Positions 1-13,900 of a DNA stretch of 64,000 nucleotides are shown piece by piece; position 1 is the stretch's first letter; the number at the start of each line of letters is the position of its first letter. The notes below the pieces were generated by a model. It made no database searches, was not told the DNA's origin, and saw only the letters and a list, made by a program, of their open reading frames with translations. The translations under genes and the position numbers were made by a program. The stretch lies in contig OZ014411.1 in NCBI GenBank assembly GCA_963965975.1, positions 20,302,446 to 20,366,445 of the forward strand, given 5' to 3'. The DNA comes from Xestospongia bergquistia (lineage: Eukaryota > Porifera > Demospongiae > Haplosclerida > Petrosiidae).

Positions 1-3000
1 GCTAAAGAAATAGTTGTAGCTGTTCGACTACCTAAAGAGAAACCAATAAACATTAATGTACATGTTTTAATGATAATAGTTCAAGGTAAACTAATCTAAA
101 TTTTTATATCTATCTGGGCATTGTTACTTCTATACACATGAGCATTGGAAGGCACATAAAAATGGTAGGGCAAGGCAAAAAATATAAAAAATTATCTAAT
201 TAATTATTCATAAGATACAGTCAATTGTTATGATCTTAGCAATGAAATATATCAGTGAAATACAAGAGTTTTGTAACTTTAAAAATTGGAAAGTTGTCAG
301 AGGGTTTTATGTGTTTAAACAGGACCCAAGAATGTTAAACGAGCCATTGCTATAACACTCTCAAGGGCTGTGCAGGTAATCTATTACTAATTGTAAATAT
401 AATAATATACTGAAAATTATTGGTATTGTTCCTGACACCTATGAAAGAACTACACATATTGGACTAAGACTATATAGCTGGCTAGCAACAATTTACTAGC
501 ATCCTGTAAGGCTACAGTCATGTTAAATGTTATTATTTACAAGATGTTATAGTAGTCCCTTCAATGATACCTAAGATATATGTGATGATAACTCTTAACT
601 TTACAGTATTATATATTTTAAAAATCATCCTAAGATCATTTATTAGTACTGTTCTTGCTGCACAGGGAAGGTTTGGTAATTTCAAATACCATAACAATGT
701 GGTACAAAGCAATCTTAAGACTGCCTGTCAGATATATCAGATGCCATACAGTAAAAGAGATTGAATGGAAAAGCTAAACTTCATGTACATTATAAGTGAA
801 TACCCTGTAAATCATGTTCAATTATGTTAATCAAATATTTTAATGTACATATAAACATGTAAGGCTCCATACCAGCACTGCTACTTCTATGGTGACGCTG
901 TACCAATGGAGATCTTCTTTCTGAAGGCTGAGAATAAGAGCCTAATGAAAGATAGAAAGATATGAACAACATAAAGAATAGTAGATATTATGCAACATAT
1001 GTAGAATAACACTAAAGAATACTTACTCTCAAACATTTTGTTACGAGCTTTTTCTTGTCCTTCCAAAATATCAGGAGTCGATATTCTTTTTGACAATATG
1101 TCAGATGTACTCTTTGGCCTTAGTTTCTCAACTTTTACATTATGTCTCTCAAAACTACTAGTACTAGGTTCTGGAGACTACAAACAAAAAGAGATAACAT
1201 TAAAAATCAATGACAATCTAAATAGTACAAAATGAGACAAATCTAGAAAAAAATGGAAACTTTGAAGTTCAAATCTTGTTGGTTCAGATTTTGTGGCTTT
1301 GTCTCTCTGAAATAATTATTGCCTTTACTTATTGGTGATTATACAAATTCAATAAGTATTAATTATTGAGATATGGTCATGCTTGTAGTAAACATGTTTT
1401 TAACTCTCAGAGGAAAATTAATTGCTTCACTAAGTGCTTCAACTAATTACTATAGTGAATTTTACACTCTATATACCTTTGACAAGTAATGAAAATCAAA
1501 TCATTAAATGTCAAAGGTCAACAGTGGATATGTGAGTAGAAAATGGAAAGGATGTCTAGAGGGCACTAGAGGGAGTCAAGTACAGGTACATATATGCCTG
1601 GACTTAAGAGCATCCTATATCACTTTGAAGTTTAGAAGATATAATGTCTCCTGCCATATAGTGCTAAAGATAAAATATAATTTAGTTCTATAGGTGATTA
1701 CACTATATAGTAATTATAGCTACCTCTGTATGAAGTCGTATTTTTTCAGCTGATCCTTCTCTTGATCTTCTTTTATCAATAGCTTTGACATGAGTTCGAG
1801 AAACATTACTAAGCCTAGTAATACAAATAATCCATTATAATATAGCCAGAGGTTATAAGTCATTTGATGTACATGTAATGAAATATATATAATTATATAC
1901 TTCATCTACATTGTACAGTTCACTACCTATGATGAGGTCCTGGAGTAGGTGGAGCTCCAACGTAACAGTAGATAGGTTTAAGGTCCAAATCAGAGAGGAA
2001 ATCATCTCCAATCATTGGACTGGTAAAGGTAAAAATAACATTAAGAATATATTATAATAATTATAGATAATTTTAAATGTGTAAGAGTGACTTAAGCAAT
2101 AAATTTACCTCCATCTTATTTCCATGGTTAATTTGACATTGTGTAGACTACTAGGTAGAGTAAAGACAACAGTCTATATAAAAATAAACAGTAAAATATG
2201 ACCATGTTGTATATATAGTCTACCTGAGGAAAGAATGAAAAGAATTCTCTTGTTTGACACTTCATGGAACCTATATAGTTATTTCCCTGTATTCTCTTCA
2301 CTTCAACTACTTTCAAAAACAACTCATCTGTAACTTTGCATAGTAGAAATATCTAGAGATGTGAGAATATAAAACAATAATATTACTTGTTATAATTACA
2401 CACATTGTTATGCTAGTACAACAACATTAAAATGTGTACTGAGTAGCAAAAATAACACTAAAGTGTGATGTAGATTTTACTAATATGGCAAATACAATCT
2501 TACATCATTGTCCTGCCAAAGTTGTTGCTGATGTCTACCAATTTTACAGCGGGCCTTCCATTTCTGACTAGACAGTTTTAGCTGTGCCTCAATGACCTCT
2601 CCGTTAGTAGATGTACGAGGAAGAGTTGAGAAGCCTACAATAATAACTTATATTATTCCAATAGATCCTAGTTAATTGTCTATTTCAATCTAAGGAAGAC
2701 CTTAACTCAAGAAGGGGAATTAGCTCAAATGGTAGAGCGCTCGCTTAGCATGCGAGAGGTACCGGGATCGATGCCCGGATTCTCCACTTTTTTTTCTTTA
2801 ACTTCGTTTGCATTAGAAACATACCATTTATATGAACTTTAAAGACTCCCAGTTTAGTTTCCAACTCATCTTCAATGTCACATAGATCCTGAAATCATCC
2901 ATTCAATAATATCTTTAAAAATTCTCACATACTATACCTCTGATAACTCCTTCTGTTCCAATCTTGCCTCTGATAACTTCTCCTTAGCTGATTTTGATGG

Positions 3001-6000
3001 TCTATTAGCCAATGCTTGTGCCAGATTATAAGCCCCTGTAATTAAACCAAACGAGATTATACTTTTACAACATAACATCAATTGTTACAACATCCATATA
3101 TTGTATTTATTGGACATGTACTTCTGGTTATTATATTAAATCAAAATTACCATCTCTGAGCTTTAATTTGATAAGATATTCATCTTTCAATTCTTCAACC
3201 TACAAAAAAGGATGATAGCTGTACTTTAAATATACAGGATACATTATACACAAGGACTACATTATTCATTATTACTGACCCTATCCTTTAGTACTTCCAC
3301 ACTCCTAAAAGGACAAATATTGACATTATATGAATATCACATGTCATGTTATTTCTATTACCTTATTTTACGTTCTAATGTTTTGAGGTTCTATTAAGAA
3401 AAAGACAAGATTAATTAATTATAAAAGCTTATTAAACAGTTTTCTTGTGGTTACTAATATTCTGTACTAACCCTTTCTAAGTCCATGTAGTAATGCTATT
3501 GTATTCAATAAAAAGAAAGGAAAAACATATAAATAAATATAAACCTCATGTATACTAAACTTTAAATTAACATATGGATTGTTAAATCTAGCTAAATGAA
3601 TTTAGATATAATCACTTTTATCTAACCTGTCTTGTGGTAGTATGTGCAGTTTCATCTTCCAGAGGGAGTTGTGATTTCATGTTATCAGCTACATCTTTGA
3701 GAGCAATAATACCATCACTATTGGAAAAATATGGACTTGCTTAAGACACAAATAACTAACAATAATGTCATAACATTAACAAATAGTGACAAACAATAAA
3801 TACAAGAACAACCAATGTACTCATTCATTTCTGACTGTATTTGTATTTATTTATTTCTGAGCATGTAACATTCTAAGTTATACATAATATAGTCATTGTA
3901 ATAATAATAAAGCTTTATTTATAAACATGAAAGAAAGAGGTAGCTTCATGAGTAACAGCTTGGAATACTACATTGTATAGAGAAAGTGAGTCACTGATGA
4001 TATACTCTTTTCAATAGTCAATATGTACTTCAGTCTTTTGTTTACATATATAATTGTATCTAAGATTTATATATATATACAGTGTCACCGTTGCATGCTG
4101 CTTTAATTAGTACTAACTTAATTATTAACAACAGCTGGTGAATCTATAATTCATACTATACAACTGTTTACAGTAGATAGCTCTCAGAGACAGATAAATA
4201 TATTACGCACACTTAGTTATAGTGATAATTATTATGGCCTCTTTATACTAGAGATGTCATAACTATCATCACAGTGACAGGACTACAAATAAGTAATTGT
4301 ATCAAGACAATAGTTAAGAATGTCAAGCAGTTCAAAATGAGAAAGACATAAGTGGTTAGTGTTTATAGTGCTATCCCTTCAACAATATCTTGTTCTCACA
4401 AATACAGAACATATCAACACATTGACTAATTTCATACTGAGAATATTACAAGTGTATTTTAGTCAGTAAATTGACAATGAACAGGAAAGCTAGCAACCAC
4501 AATATTGTTAATCGGGACTAATTATTCCCTTATCTAAAGAGGATAGTAGTCTGACACTAGTTTGGACTCACATAGACCTTGAGGTTAGACAATTATTACC
4601 ATATATGGTTATGAGGTTTAACCTCAAGGTATACTATGTATACTCAAATTAGTGACTTAATTATAATAAATTGAAATTTAAAACAAGTGTCTAATTAACC
4701 ACACTTCAGACAATGTTGATTGAATTGTAACAACACTGTCAATATAACATACATTGGTGACCTACTAGTAAATAGGGGATCAATGCTTGTCAGTTTTAGG
4801 TCTTTTATCTAATGATAGAGTGTAGTATAAAATATATACATGTATGATATGTGACTTGGTCAAGGTTACCTTTACTAGGAATCAATTCTCAGTGGACGAC
4901 ATAATTTGCAACTGTCATACTTTCTTAGCTTTAACCAGTCAAATGTGTCTAGTGTGCATACTATATGTGTATATAGTTGTACAGCTTCATTATGAGTGTA
5001 TGACAACACCTCTTTTCAACTTAGTATAACTAAGACAGTGATGTCATGTTTTATTTGCCCAATACTTATTGTGAAATTAGATCATCTCATATAACATGTA
5101 ATGAAAGTAGTGTTGGTCATTTCAAAATGCCCCCCTCCCCCAAGAGTATATACAGTATCAACTAGACAATAAAATCTTTGTAGGCTTCATACAAATATGG
5201 TTTATTAAAACTAACAATTTTTATAGATTATGAAATTAAAATATAATTTTAAAGCACAAATTTGGTGTATTAATAATAAAGAAAACTTGAAGACTTTTCA
5301 AAAGAATTGCCATAATGACAAGAATTGTGCAGTTAATATACACATTTGTTTAGTGTTGGAAAAGCAGCTGTTAATCAAATAACAAATTCTGCTAATTATG
5401 ATCAGTAAAATAAACTTGGAAGAACTATAAATTCAATAACAACATTATTTAACACCAGCAACCAATGAAAGTTTAAACCATAACCAGAATATTGCAGTCA
5501 AGAATCTTATCATAACAATGATAATATTCTCTCTATGTGTCATAGTTATGTGGGATGAAAGCATATCCTAATTAGTACAAACACTACACCAGACATACTG
5601 TCTGGTAACACATTTCAGAGCAGTGTCCTGTGCACATGATCAAAGGAATTTGTTTATTGGTTTATAATGTGATTAACTGTAATCATAGAGACAAATCAAT
5701 ACAGATGTGTACAAATTGATGATTACAAAGTGAGTTATCTGTGAGAAATTAATTCACGGAATGTGTAACCTGACACAAACATTATATCACGTTCATCTTT
5801 ATACATTGTATTGATAATGATATAAATGAAACTAAATAGAGATCATATTATACTGATATCAGCATTAGTGTCAATTCAATAATATCTTCATTAATTATTG
5901 GGAAAGCATACAAGGTGTACACTCAAAGGAATGAAATATGTAATATATAGACTGTAACCTGAGATCTGACACTAACATTATCATTTTAGTTGGAGTATAA

Positions 6001-6812
6001 AAAGGAAACATTGCAATTCTCTTTAAGAGAGTATTAATTTTTATTGTCTCCTACTCAAAGAAAATAATTGGAAACCAACCAAGTGACAATCTTCTTGATA
6101 AGATAGGTGTGTGTATGATGAATAGTCTCATATTAACTTTGATGTGGTACATCATAAGAGTAAGTTACAATAGAGTGGTCTTTACTACACAGATGTGAGG
6201 TTAATTTGTTACCAAGATTTGAATGGACACTTAACATACCACCTCTTAGAGGAATACATATTGTCATTTGTAGTTATGCTAATAGTACATGTGATGGACA
6301 AAGAAAGACTTACACTCTTACAAATAACATAACATGACATCATACCATTGTGTAAATGTGGAAAGAACTACTTAGCTTCCAAGTGATAATGACACAATTT
6401 AAGTTAATTCATCACTTGCCTATAACACATTCATTATAAGCAGTATTGGTTATAATCCATCCTTGACTTATATAAAACTTTTGGGACATTATTGATATAT
6501 TTGTATGTACATTGCTCATTAACAGTTGTTAGATAAACATTGCAAGAATGAATAACACATTCAGTTAACCTTTACTTGTTGACTTACCTAAATCCTTGTA
6601 ACAAGCTCTCAAATATACCCTTTGCTCTAGCAGGTCGTGCTGCAGATCTACGACTACTTCTAAACGAAAGAAGGCCTCCTTTTCTAGGACGAGTGGTTGT
6701 AGCAAATTTGGCTGATGAAAATTTAATATTTCCTCTTCTATTGCTGAACCCAGGAGATGCACTTCCCATCTGAGGTGATGAGTACATGTGTGCTAGTCCA
6801 TGTGATTTTGAC

Positions 6813-6905
<93 letters not shown>

Positions 6906-7349
6906 TCAAATTATTTAACATGGTGAGTATTTAGTATACTACAGGTTGCTACAGGTTGTTTTTATTAAACTGTCATCTCAAAACACAGTTGCATATGTTG
7001 GTTTTGATTAATCAATGATGTATGGTGTTCATTACTATTGAAATAGTGGTAACAATGGCAGTTTATGTACTGCATAGTCTGACAAACCACAAAACAAGAT
7101 CATCACATGTAGTAACTCCACTACAGACTAAATAAATCCATCATTTGTTATACTACACTACTGCACTATACATGAAAAGTCACTATGTAGAGAATACTGG
7201 TGACAATTAAAAATTTTAGACAACACTAAAGCTCATCGAATAAAAAAACACCTGTTAATTTCAGACATTATTTAAAGTTAATAACAATCTATACAGCATT
7301 AACTATCACTATATAGACATATATATGTGTTCATACTTACTGAGTCCAT
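1..7349 (-). CDS. RIPOR/FAM65-like Rho-interacting polarity regulator (partial, 3' end off window)
   Basis: Spliced minus-strand gene, at least 17 exons. Coding segments, 5' to 3': 7341-7349, 6588-6811, 3627-3717, 3472-3495, 3362-3390, 3280-3304, 3151-3199, 2938-3035, 2825-2888, 2504-2634, 2224-2352, 2109-2173, 1927-2019, 1724-1814, 1027-1177, 873-941 and 1-31 (open). All joins keep frame. The first 77 residues are basic and Ser/Arg-rich. Residues about 78-330 match the N-terminal PL48 region of vertebrate RIPOR1-3: a helical stretch, then LRDGAYN, then an acidic helix, and a beta-rich part ending in LTMEIRW. A Ser-rich linker follows. Known family members bind Rho GTPases and regulate cell polarity and migration; this role is inferred here. 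Start ATG at 7349 lies in a three-codon exon followed by GTAAGT. Some donors are unusual (GTTAGA, GTCAGT). The last exon assigned (31-1) rests on one acceptor and is less certain. Confidence 0.82.
2714..2786 (+). tRNA. tRNA-Ala (AGC)
   Basis: A 73-base cloverleaf. The 7-bp acceptor stem pairs GGGGAAT with ATTCTCC, with one G-U pair. The D arm is GCTC...GAGC, the anticodon stem CTCGC/GCGAG encloses loop TTAGCAT with anticodon AGC, the T arm is CCGGG/CCCGG, and the discriminator is A. A run of T starts two bases after the discriminator and would end Pol III transcription. It lies in the intron between coding segments 2504-2634 and 2825-2888 of the RIPOR-like gene, on the opposite strand. A- and B-box sequences look intact, so it is probably a working gene. 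Confidence 0.95.
3718..6587. other. Large intron of the RIPOR-like gene
   Basis: About 2.9 kb of AT-rich intron between the second and third coding exons. I see no coding exon, RNA gene or clear mobile element in it; short open frames lack codon bias and splice context. Confidence 0.6.
6814..6901. repeat. (GA)44 microsatellite next to a splice acceptor
   Basis: About 88 bases of uninterrupted GA on the plus strand. Read on the minus strand it is (CT)n running directly into CTAG and the second coding exon of the RIPOR-like gene at 6811, so it occupies the place of the polypyrimidine tract. Confidence 0.95.
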
Positions 7350-7956
7350 GGTCTATGGTAATATTAAATAGAAGAACTAGTTATAAACTTTATTCATAGA
7401 CAATAGTGCGGTTTGACAGAATTTATTCGACGATCATTCAGTGAAGAGACTTTGTTGTCTTGGGATGATTATACTTGAACTTGAGTGATAAAACAACTTC
7501 GTTGAGTTGGACTTCTTATAGAAGGCTCACAGGTGAGCTTTATACCGATTGCTAGTTATACAGACAACGGATGTGATGCTTCACTCTGGCAACGCCCACT
7601 TCGCTAGTATGTGGTTATTGTGTAGGTGTACTAAAAGATCCTCTAATATAGAAGACAATAAGTGTATATGTAACATGTAATGTTTCTAGGTTGCTAACAA
7701 CTATAAATAAATGGATTATGTAAATTATGTAACAGGCTTTGATAATAGCATCAATTTTCACACAACTTGTTAATAGCCTTGTATTGATTTATTAGCATTA
7801 TTGTAAATGTATTTATCTATCTAATAATGCATGTGTTAAACAAACTATATATCATGTTTAAATTTATTAATCAACAAAGATTTTCAGTAATTTGCTAAGC
7901 AGCTAAATATTGTTAGTCTTACATTTTTCTTTCCCATATTTCCAGAACCATACACA
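7350..7956. promoter_or_regulatory. Divergent intergenic region between RIPOR-like gene and receptor gene
   Basis: The start codons of two divergent genes are 607 bases apart. A candidate non-coding first exon of the receptor gene ends at 7532 before GTGAGC, and the coding exon is entered at an acceptor (TTTCCAG) ending at 7945. Which core promoter elements are used cannot be told from sequence alone. Confidence 0.45.
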
Positions 7957-10900
7957 ATGAATAACGAAACAGATTCATGGAGAGCTAAATACTTTTTATT
8001 AATAGGTGTATTGTTGCAGTTACTTAGCAACCTACAGACAAACAAAATTGTTGCAGATGCAGCAGTTATATTTCATGATGTTCACCCCAAGACAAGTCCC
8101 CTACAAGGTGGGACTGTAATGCAGATTATAGGGTTGGGCCTGACAACTGTACACAATCCACAACCTGCATGTCAACTGGAACTAACTAATGCTATAATAG
8201 CTATTAATGATAATATTATCTACAATGATACCAATATGACATGTACATTACCTGCCATCATTAGCAGTGATCATATATCTAGTATAGAGGATAATGACTA
8301 TATTGTTAGCTTACAAGTGACTGGTGCTAGTGAACTAATTAATATCCTGTTATATGATCTAGACAGTATACAGATTACTGGTATATACCCTACTGGTGGA
8401 CTTGTTATTGATGAGACACTGATCTCTATTTATGGTTTTGGATTTGTTAATACATCAGAAATTACGTGCAATTCATATGGCTATTCAATGCCTGTATTAT
8501 TTGTCAACTCAAGCCATCTAATGTGTCATTTGCCTACCTACTCTATACCAAGCCAAGTTCTTATTAAAGTTTATCTTAATGGTCAGTTTGTATCTCAGAT
8601 TCCAACAATATCTCCTGACGTTACTTTGTTTACATATTATGCCACTCCTCCACAAGTGGTTATTTTTATATTCACTCCATCATATGCTTTCTTACATCTG
8701 GAGTTTGATCGGGAAATAGAGATTGGTGGGGAAGCACAACCAAATACAACAAGGCAGCCAGATTGTCATTCTATATTTAGTAATGATTCTGTAATGATAC
8801 TTGGCCATCAAGCAACTTGTTCTTGGTTGAATTCACAAAAGAGGCAGGTCGTTGTTGCATTGTTTAATGACACCAATGTCTTACCTAATTCATCCTTAGC
8901 TCTAAACTCAACAAATATTCGTACACGATATGTTCCTTTCTCCAAACTTGCCCAAGGAGACGTGATGCTACAAGAAAATCCGCTTAAACTATATCCCATT
9001 GCTAGCATAGTCTCACCTCAATACATTCCATACTGTGGTAACTTAACACTTGATGCCAGTGGATCACAGCATAGTGGTCCAAAACCATTGCACTATTTGT
9101 GGAATATTTCTGTTTATAATTTGTTTGATTTATCAGGCTCAGGTCTTGATGGATCAGGTGCAGACAGTGACATAAACATTGCCTTAAGTATTGCTGATTA
9201 CCTTCCACAAGGATTCACATCACAAGCTATCATTTCTCTGCCCACAATAGCTTTTGCCACAAATACAGAATATACAATAACAGTCACTGTACAAAATTTT
9301 CTAGGCTTTTTGGATTTAGCTAATGTCACTCTATCAAAAGCCACTTTGCCTCTTCCTAATGTATGGATTACAGGTAGTACAGTGAGGACTGTTAATGTTA
9401 TGGAGGAAGTTATCATTGAAGGCAATGTAGAGATACCAGATTGTATCGATTCAATATCTATTCTTTCTTTGAATTGGGAGATACGACAATTTGGAATGTT
9501 GCTTTCTTTGACTGACCTCAAATTAAATTCCCCTCTTTTACAACTCCCTGCTAACACATTGTCCACTAACAGTGAGTACTTGTTGACACTATATGCTTCT
9601 TTAGACAGTATATCATCTACTAATGCTAGTCTACTACTACGCACACAACCATTGCTAGTTCAAGCATTAATTCTAGGAGGTTCTTTTGTCCAATATGGTA
9701 AAGATGATAATATCATTTTAGACTTGTCATACTCTTATGGATTAAACGAACACATCAACATAGATAATACAAACTGGACTGTATCATGGCACTGTTTCTA
9801 TGGTAATGCCACTTGTTATGATGCTAATGGTACAAATATAATGATAGAACCTTATTTTCAAACCTATATTCCTGGTTATACATTAACTCCTGGATTGTAT
9901 GTCATTGAAGCATCAATACATTATCAAATGAATCTTGTATCTATTGCCAGCCAGACTGTACATATATTGGACAGTGAAAGTGGACCTTCTGTATACTTGA
10001 AATGGCCGAAAAATAGTGCTGTCTTACCTATACACAGGGATGTAGTTATTACTGGTATCATCGTGTCAGATATTCCGGCAGCTGTTCAATGGAGCAGTGT
10101 TTATATTGATGGTGAGTGATGAATAAATATCAGTTATATAATCATTGGTTATTGATATTGTGTTTGCTTGTTTGCCCATGACATCACAGAGGTAATTCAT
10201 TGACACTTCAAAGTCAAGTGCTATATTATCATACAATACTTAATTTATTATGATCTTTTAATGTTGATATAATTTATTTGATGTTTGGGTGTGTCACCAT
10301 TAATGCTAAATATGTCGAATAAGTATTGTTCATTGTGGTAGCTTTTTGAGCATGTCAAATTGGCTACATGTACTCATACCCAATTACATGTCTTATTACT
10401 ACTCTATCTAATCGTCACTACTTTGTACAAAGTCTATTGCCTTTTCCATTTGGGAAATGAATATATCGTATTTAGGTGAGAGTATAGTACAAAAGAGCTA
10501 TCACTTGGTCTATTCTGTTCTTGTGCTGTTATGACAGTCACCATTTGGACATAACACTGTTTGCTGTATGTTGTATATCACAATTGTACCCTAAACAAGG
10601 ACTTTCTTAAGAGATTTGGAGCGTATAAAATGAAATTGCTATATTGTACACTTGTAGTGAAAAATGCATTCAGAACCATGCCACTATGACTCAGTTTTCT
10701 ATTTAGCTTGTACTTCTATGTAATTTGTATATAGTTGTCCTTCCACATGGAAATAAGTGTTTCCTGTATTGTCCTTCAGATAAACAAAACTCATTTATTT
10801 TTGTCGCAGTAAGTGTTAGACATAATAATTGTCCTTATATCATAGATATGATGTCTGTTTCTCTTAGTTTGTCTGCAAACTATAAGTGCTAAAGAATGTA

Positions 10901-13900
10901 CAACAGACACATTACCATAGATAGAATAACAGTTTACTATCATCTAATATTACCTATAACAGCTGCTTGATAGTTTATGTGTGACACTATGAGTATGGCT
11001 ACTTTAGTATACTGTGTGATTAGTTAAATGTGATGTATTGTTTTGGTAAGACTTATGAGTCGTAACATAATTATGTGTTCAAATAATATTGGTATGATGT
11101 GAATCAATTTGTTTTTAATGGTTGACCATTAAACGTCATATTACACGTTAGTATAATTATTTGGTCAATTACCTTTGTGGTCAGTAAGGGATATGTGATA
11201 GTTTCAATTATAAACAACATTGTACACTGAACTATTAGCTGTGTGTCTCTGGATAGTACACAAGTTTAATTTGTCTGGCACATACATCTTATGTCTGCAT
11301 ATGACACAATGCTCAGGGGAATAACACCTGTTACAAGGAAATATGCTGTGAATTGATGCCTCATTTACTAACTTGTCATAAAGACAATCTTGTTACTATT
11401 TATTAATTAAAAATTATGTCATAAAATTGTTTATAGTAGAAATTATTGTTTTATGTTATGACAGTGGTTAAAATGTAATATTTCATTCTTTTTTCAGGTT
11501 ATGCTTACCTACCACTAGAGACACAAACAATATCTACTCCGATTTCTTCTGAGCTTGTATCAAAACAGTTCTTGGTTGAATTTAGTGAAAACTACAAAGC
11601 TTTCCTTATAAGGAATGTAACTTCGTCTGGATATTGGAATCCTATATCATTGGTAATTCCACCAGCATTATTACTACCTAACAATGCTTACCGCTTTCGT
11701 TTATCCATTATTGATGTCAACAATATCAATAGATATGCTGAAATTAATGTTAAAACAGCTAGTATACCATCATCTGGTACATTGGAAGTAACACCAATGA
11801 CAGGTCTGGCATTACTTACTGATTACACAATACGTGCTTCATATTGGACTGATGATATAGGAGACACTCCATTATATTATCGTTTTGGTTTTCTATATAC
11901 TCCAAACTATGTTATTTGGTTGACCAGTGTCACAGAAAACAATCATATTACATGTCGTCTTCCTCTTTTATTTGACAACACAACTGTTGATATAGTTGTT
12001 GAAATATATGATAATAGAGGAGCTGTGACAGTTTTTGCTCACTCCATTACTACTTTAATTCCTACACATATTATTGACATAGCAGATCTCTATAATGATC
12101 TTCACATTCTATCAATAGGCCATAAAAAATGGGACCAAGGTTTAGCTAGTTTAACTGCTATTTTGTCTTCTGTCGCTTCTTATCTGTCCTCTGATGATAG
12201 TGTTCTCCTTCTCAATGAACCATATATCAAAGTCTTTAAACAATCTTGTGTAGAACTAGTAACTCAACTATTTGTATCACAACTACCATCAACTAAAACC
12301 TCGTATATACAAGTACTTCAAATTTATAGCATGGCAGTAACAGATATTCAGCTTCCTAGTGATACCATAGTATCAGTACTACAGATAATGGAAGCTATTG
12401 TTAATACTTTAGCAAATCTCAGTGACAGAGAAGTTGATTTTGCAGAAGAGGGTGTCTCATCTAGTGAAGCACAAATAATAGTTGATATATATGGCCATTT
12501 ATTGACATCTAACTCTCAAATTGAAGACAATAGAGTCCTTACAGATGAAATCACTAGAAGTTACCATCGTATCATTCACATATTAGGACTTGGCTTATGT
12601 CAGCAGCTTTCTCTCTATGAATCAAGTGTTCTTGTTTCAAACAGTTATTTGGGTACACTTAAAGCTTACTATACTATATTACCATGGACTCTGAATGCCA
12701 CATGTTCAAATCAAGACCATTCTCAATGTCCATTCTCTCATAATCCTCCATCGACAATTGTGTTTGGTAGTAGTGTATTAGACAAGTACTTAAAGGTCTT
12801 TTGTCATACTCACTCAACATTGAGTAATTTTACTGAATGTGATGGGGTTTGTATAGTTACAGCACAACTAATTAATGATATTCATTGGCCTGGCAATCCG
12901 TATGCTGATCATATTATTACATCACCAGTGAATGTACATGTTACTTCTAAAGATGGCATTCGTCAGTTACTGGAACCGATTACATTTTCATTATTACTAT
13001 CTAATGATAGCAGTGAGAATGGTCAACGACAATGTGTATATTGGAATAATAACACTTTTAAATGGAGTAACAACAACTGTCAAACGAATAAAGTAAGTAA
13101 TGATATTTCCTACATCCACAAAAGTACTCTTCTCTTATTCTATTCTGTCAAACAATAATATTATTAGAGTAAATAGGATTTGTGTTTTTCTTGTTTTTAA
13201 TGTAATAGCTATCATCTCAAGTAATGGAGTGTACTTGTAACTCAAGCAGTCAAATTGCTGTTATTGATCATTGTCCAAGTGGACTCTATGGAATAGGTTG
13301 TACTGCAAGTATGTTATTAATTTTAAATGAATATACTATTTTATTGAGATGTTGCCATATGTTGTGTGTGTGTGTATGCACGTGGTATCTGATGGCATTG
13401 TGTGCTAAATATACTTTTATTATCATTGTCATCAGTAGTTACTTATTCTTTTTGTTTTAGTTTGTCCACAGGGTCTTTGGGGCAAGGAATGCTCTAATGT
13501 TTGTCAGTGTAATTATCGAGGTACTTGCTCACCTATTGATGGATCATGTGACTGTAATCATGGATGGATTGGAGATGAATGCGAAAGAAGTATGAAGTAA
13601 TTTATAATTACAATACCAATATTAAGTAGTATATGGCAAGGGACATGGTTTTAAGATGGCAACATTTTACTATCGTATGTACAATTGTGCTTGCATAATA
13701 TGTATTATATATGTACATGTACAAATGTGTTTGTGTATATATATTGTGCTTGTATTCTTGTTAGTACATGTCCAATAGTGTTCATGTATGTACATGTATG
13801 TCTTACTTTACTTTCTGTTTCAGAATGTGATAAGGATCACTGGGGAAAATATTGTTTACAGAAGTGTTTTTGTGACAATGGAGAATGCCATCATGTTAAT

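Noticed and set aside
331-376. Extra RIPOR-like exon (minus) or a plus-strand exon PKNVKRAIAITLSRAVQ
   Set aside because: The minus version needs a poor GTCCTG donor, and the plus version has no partner exon; left out of both gene models.
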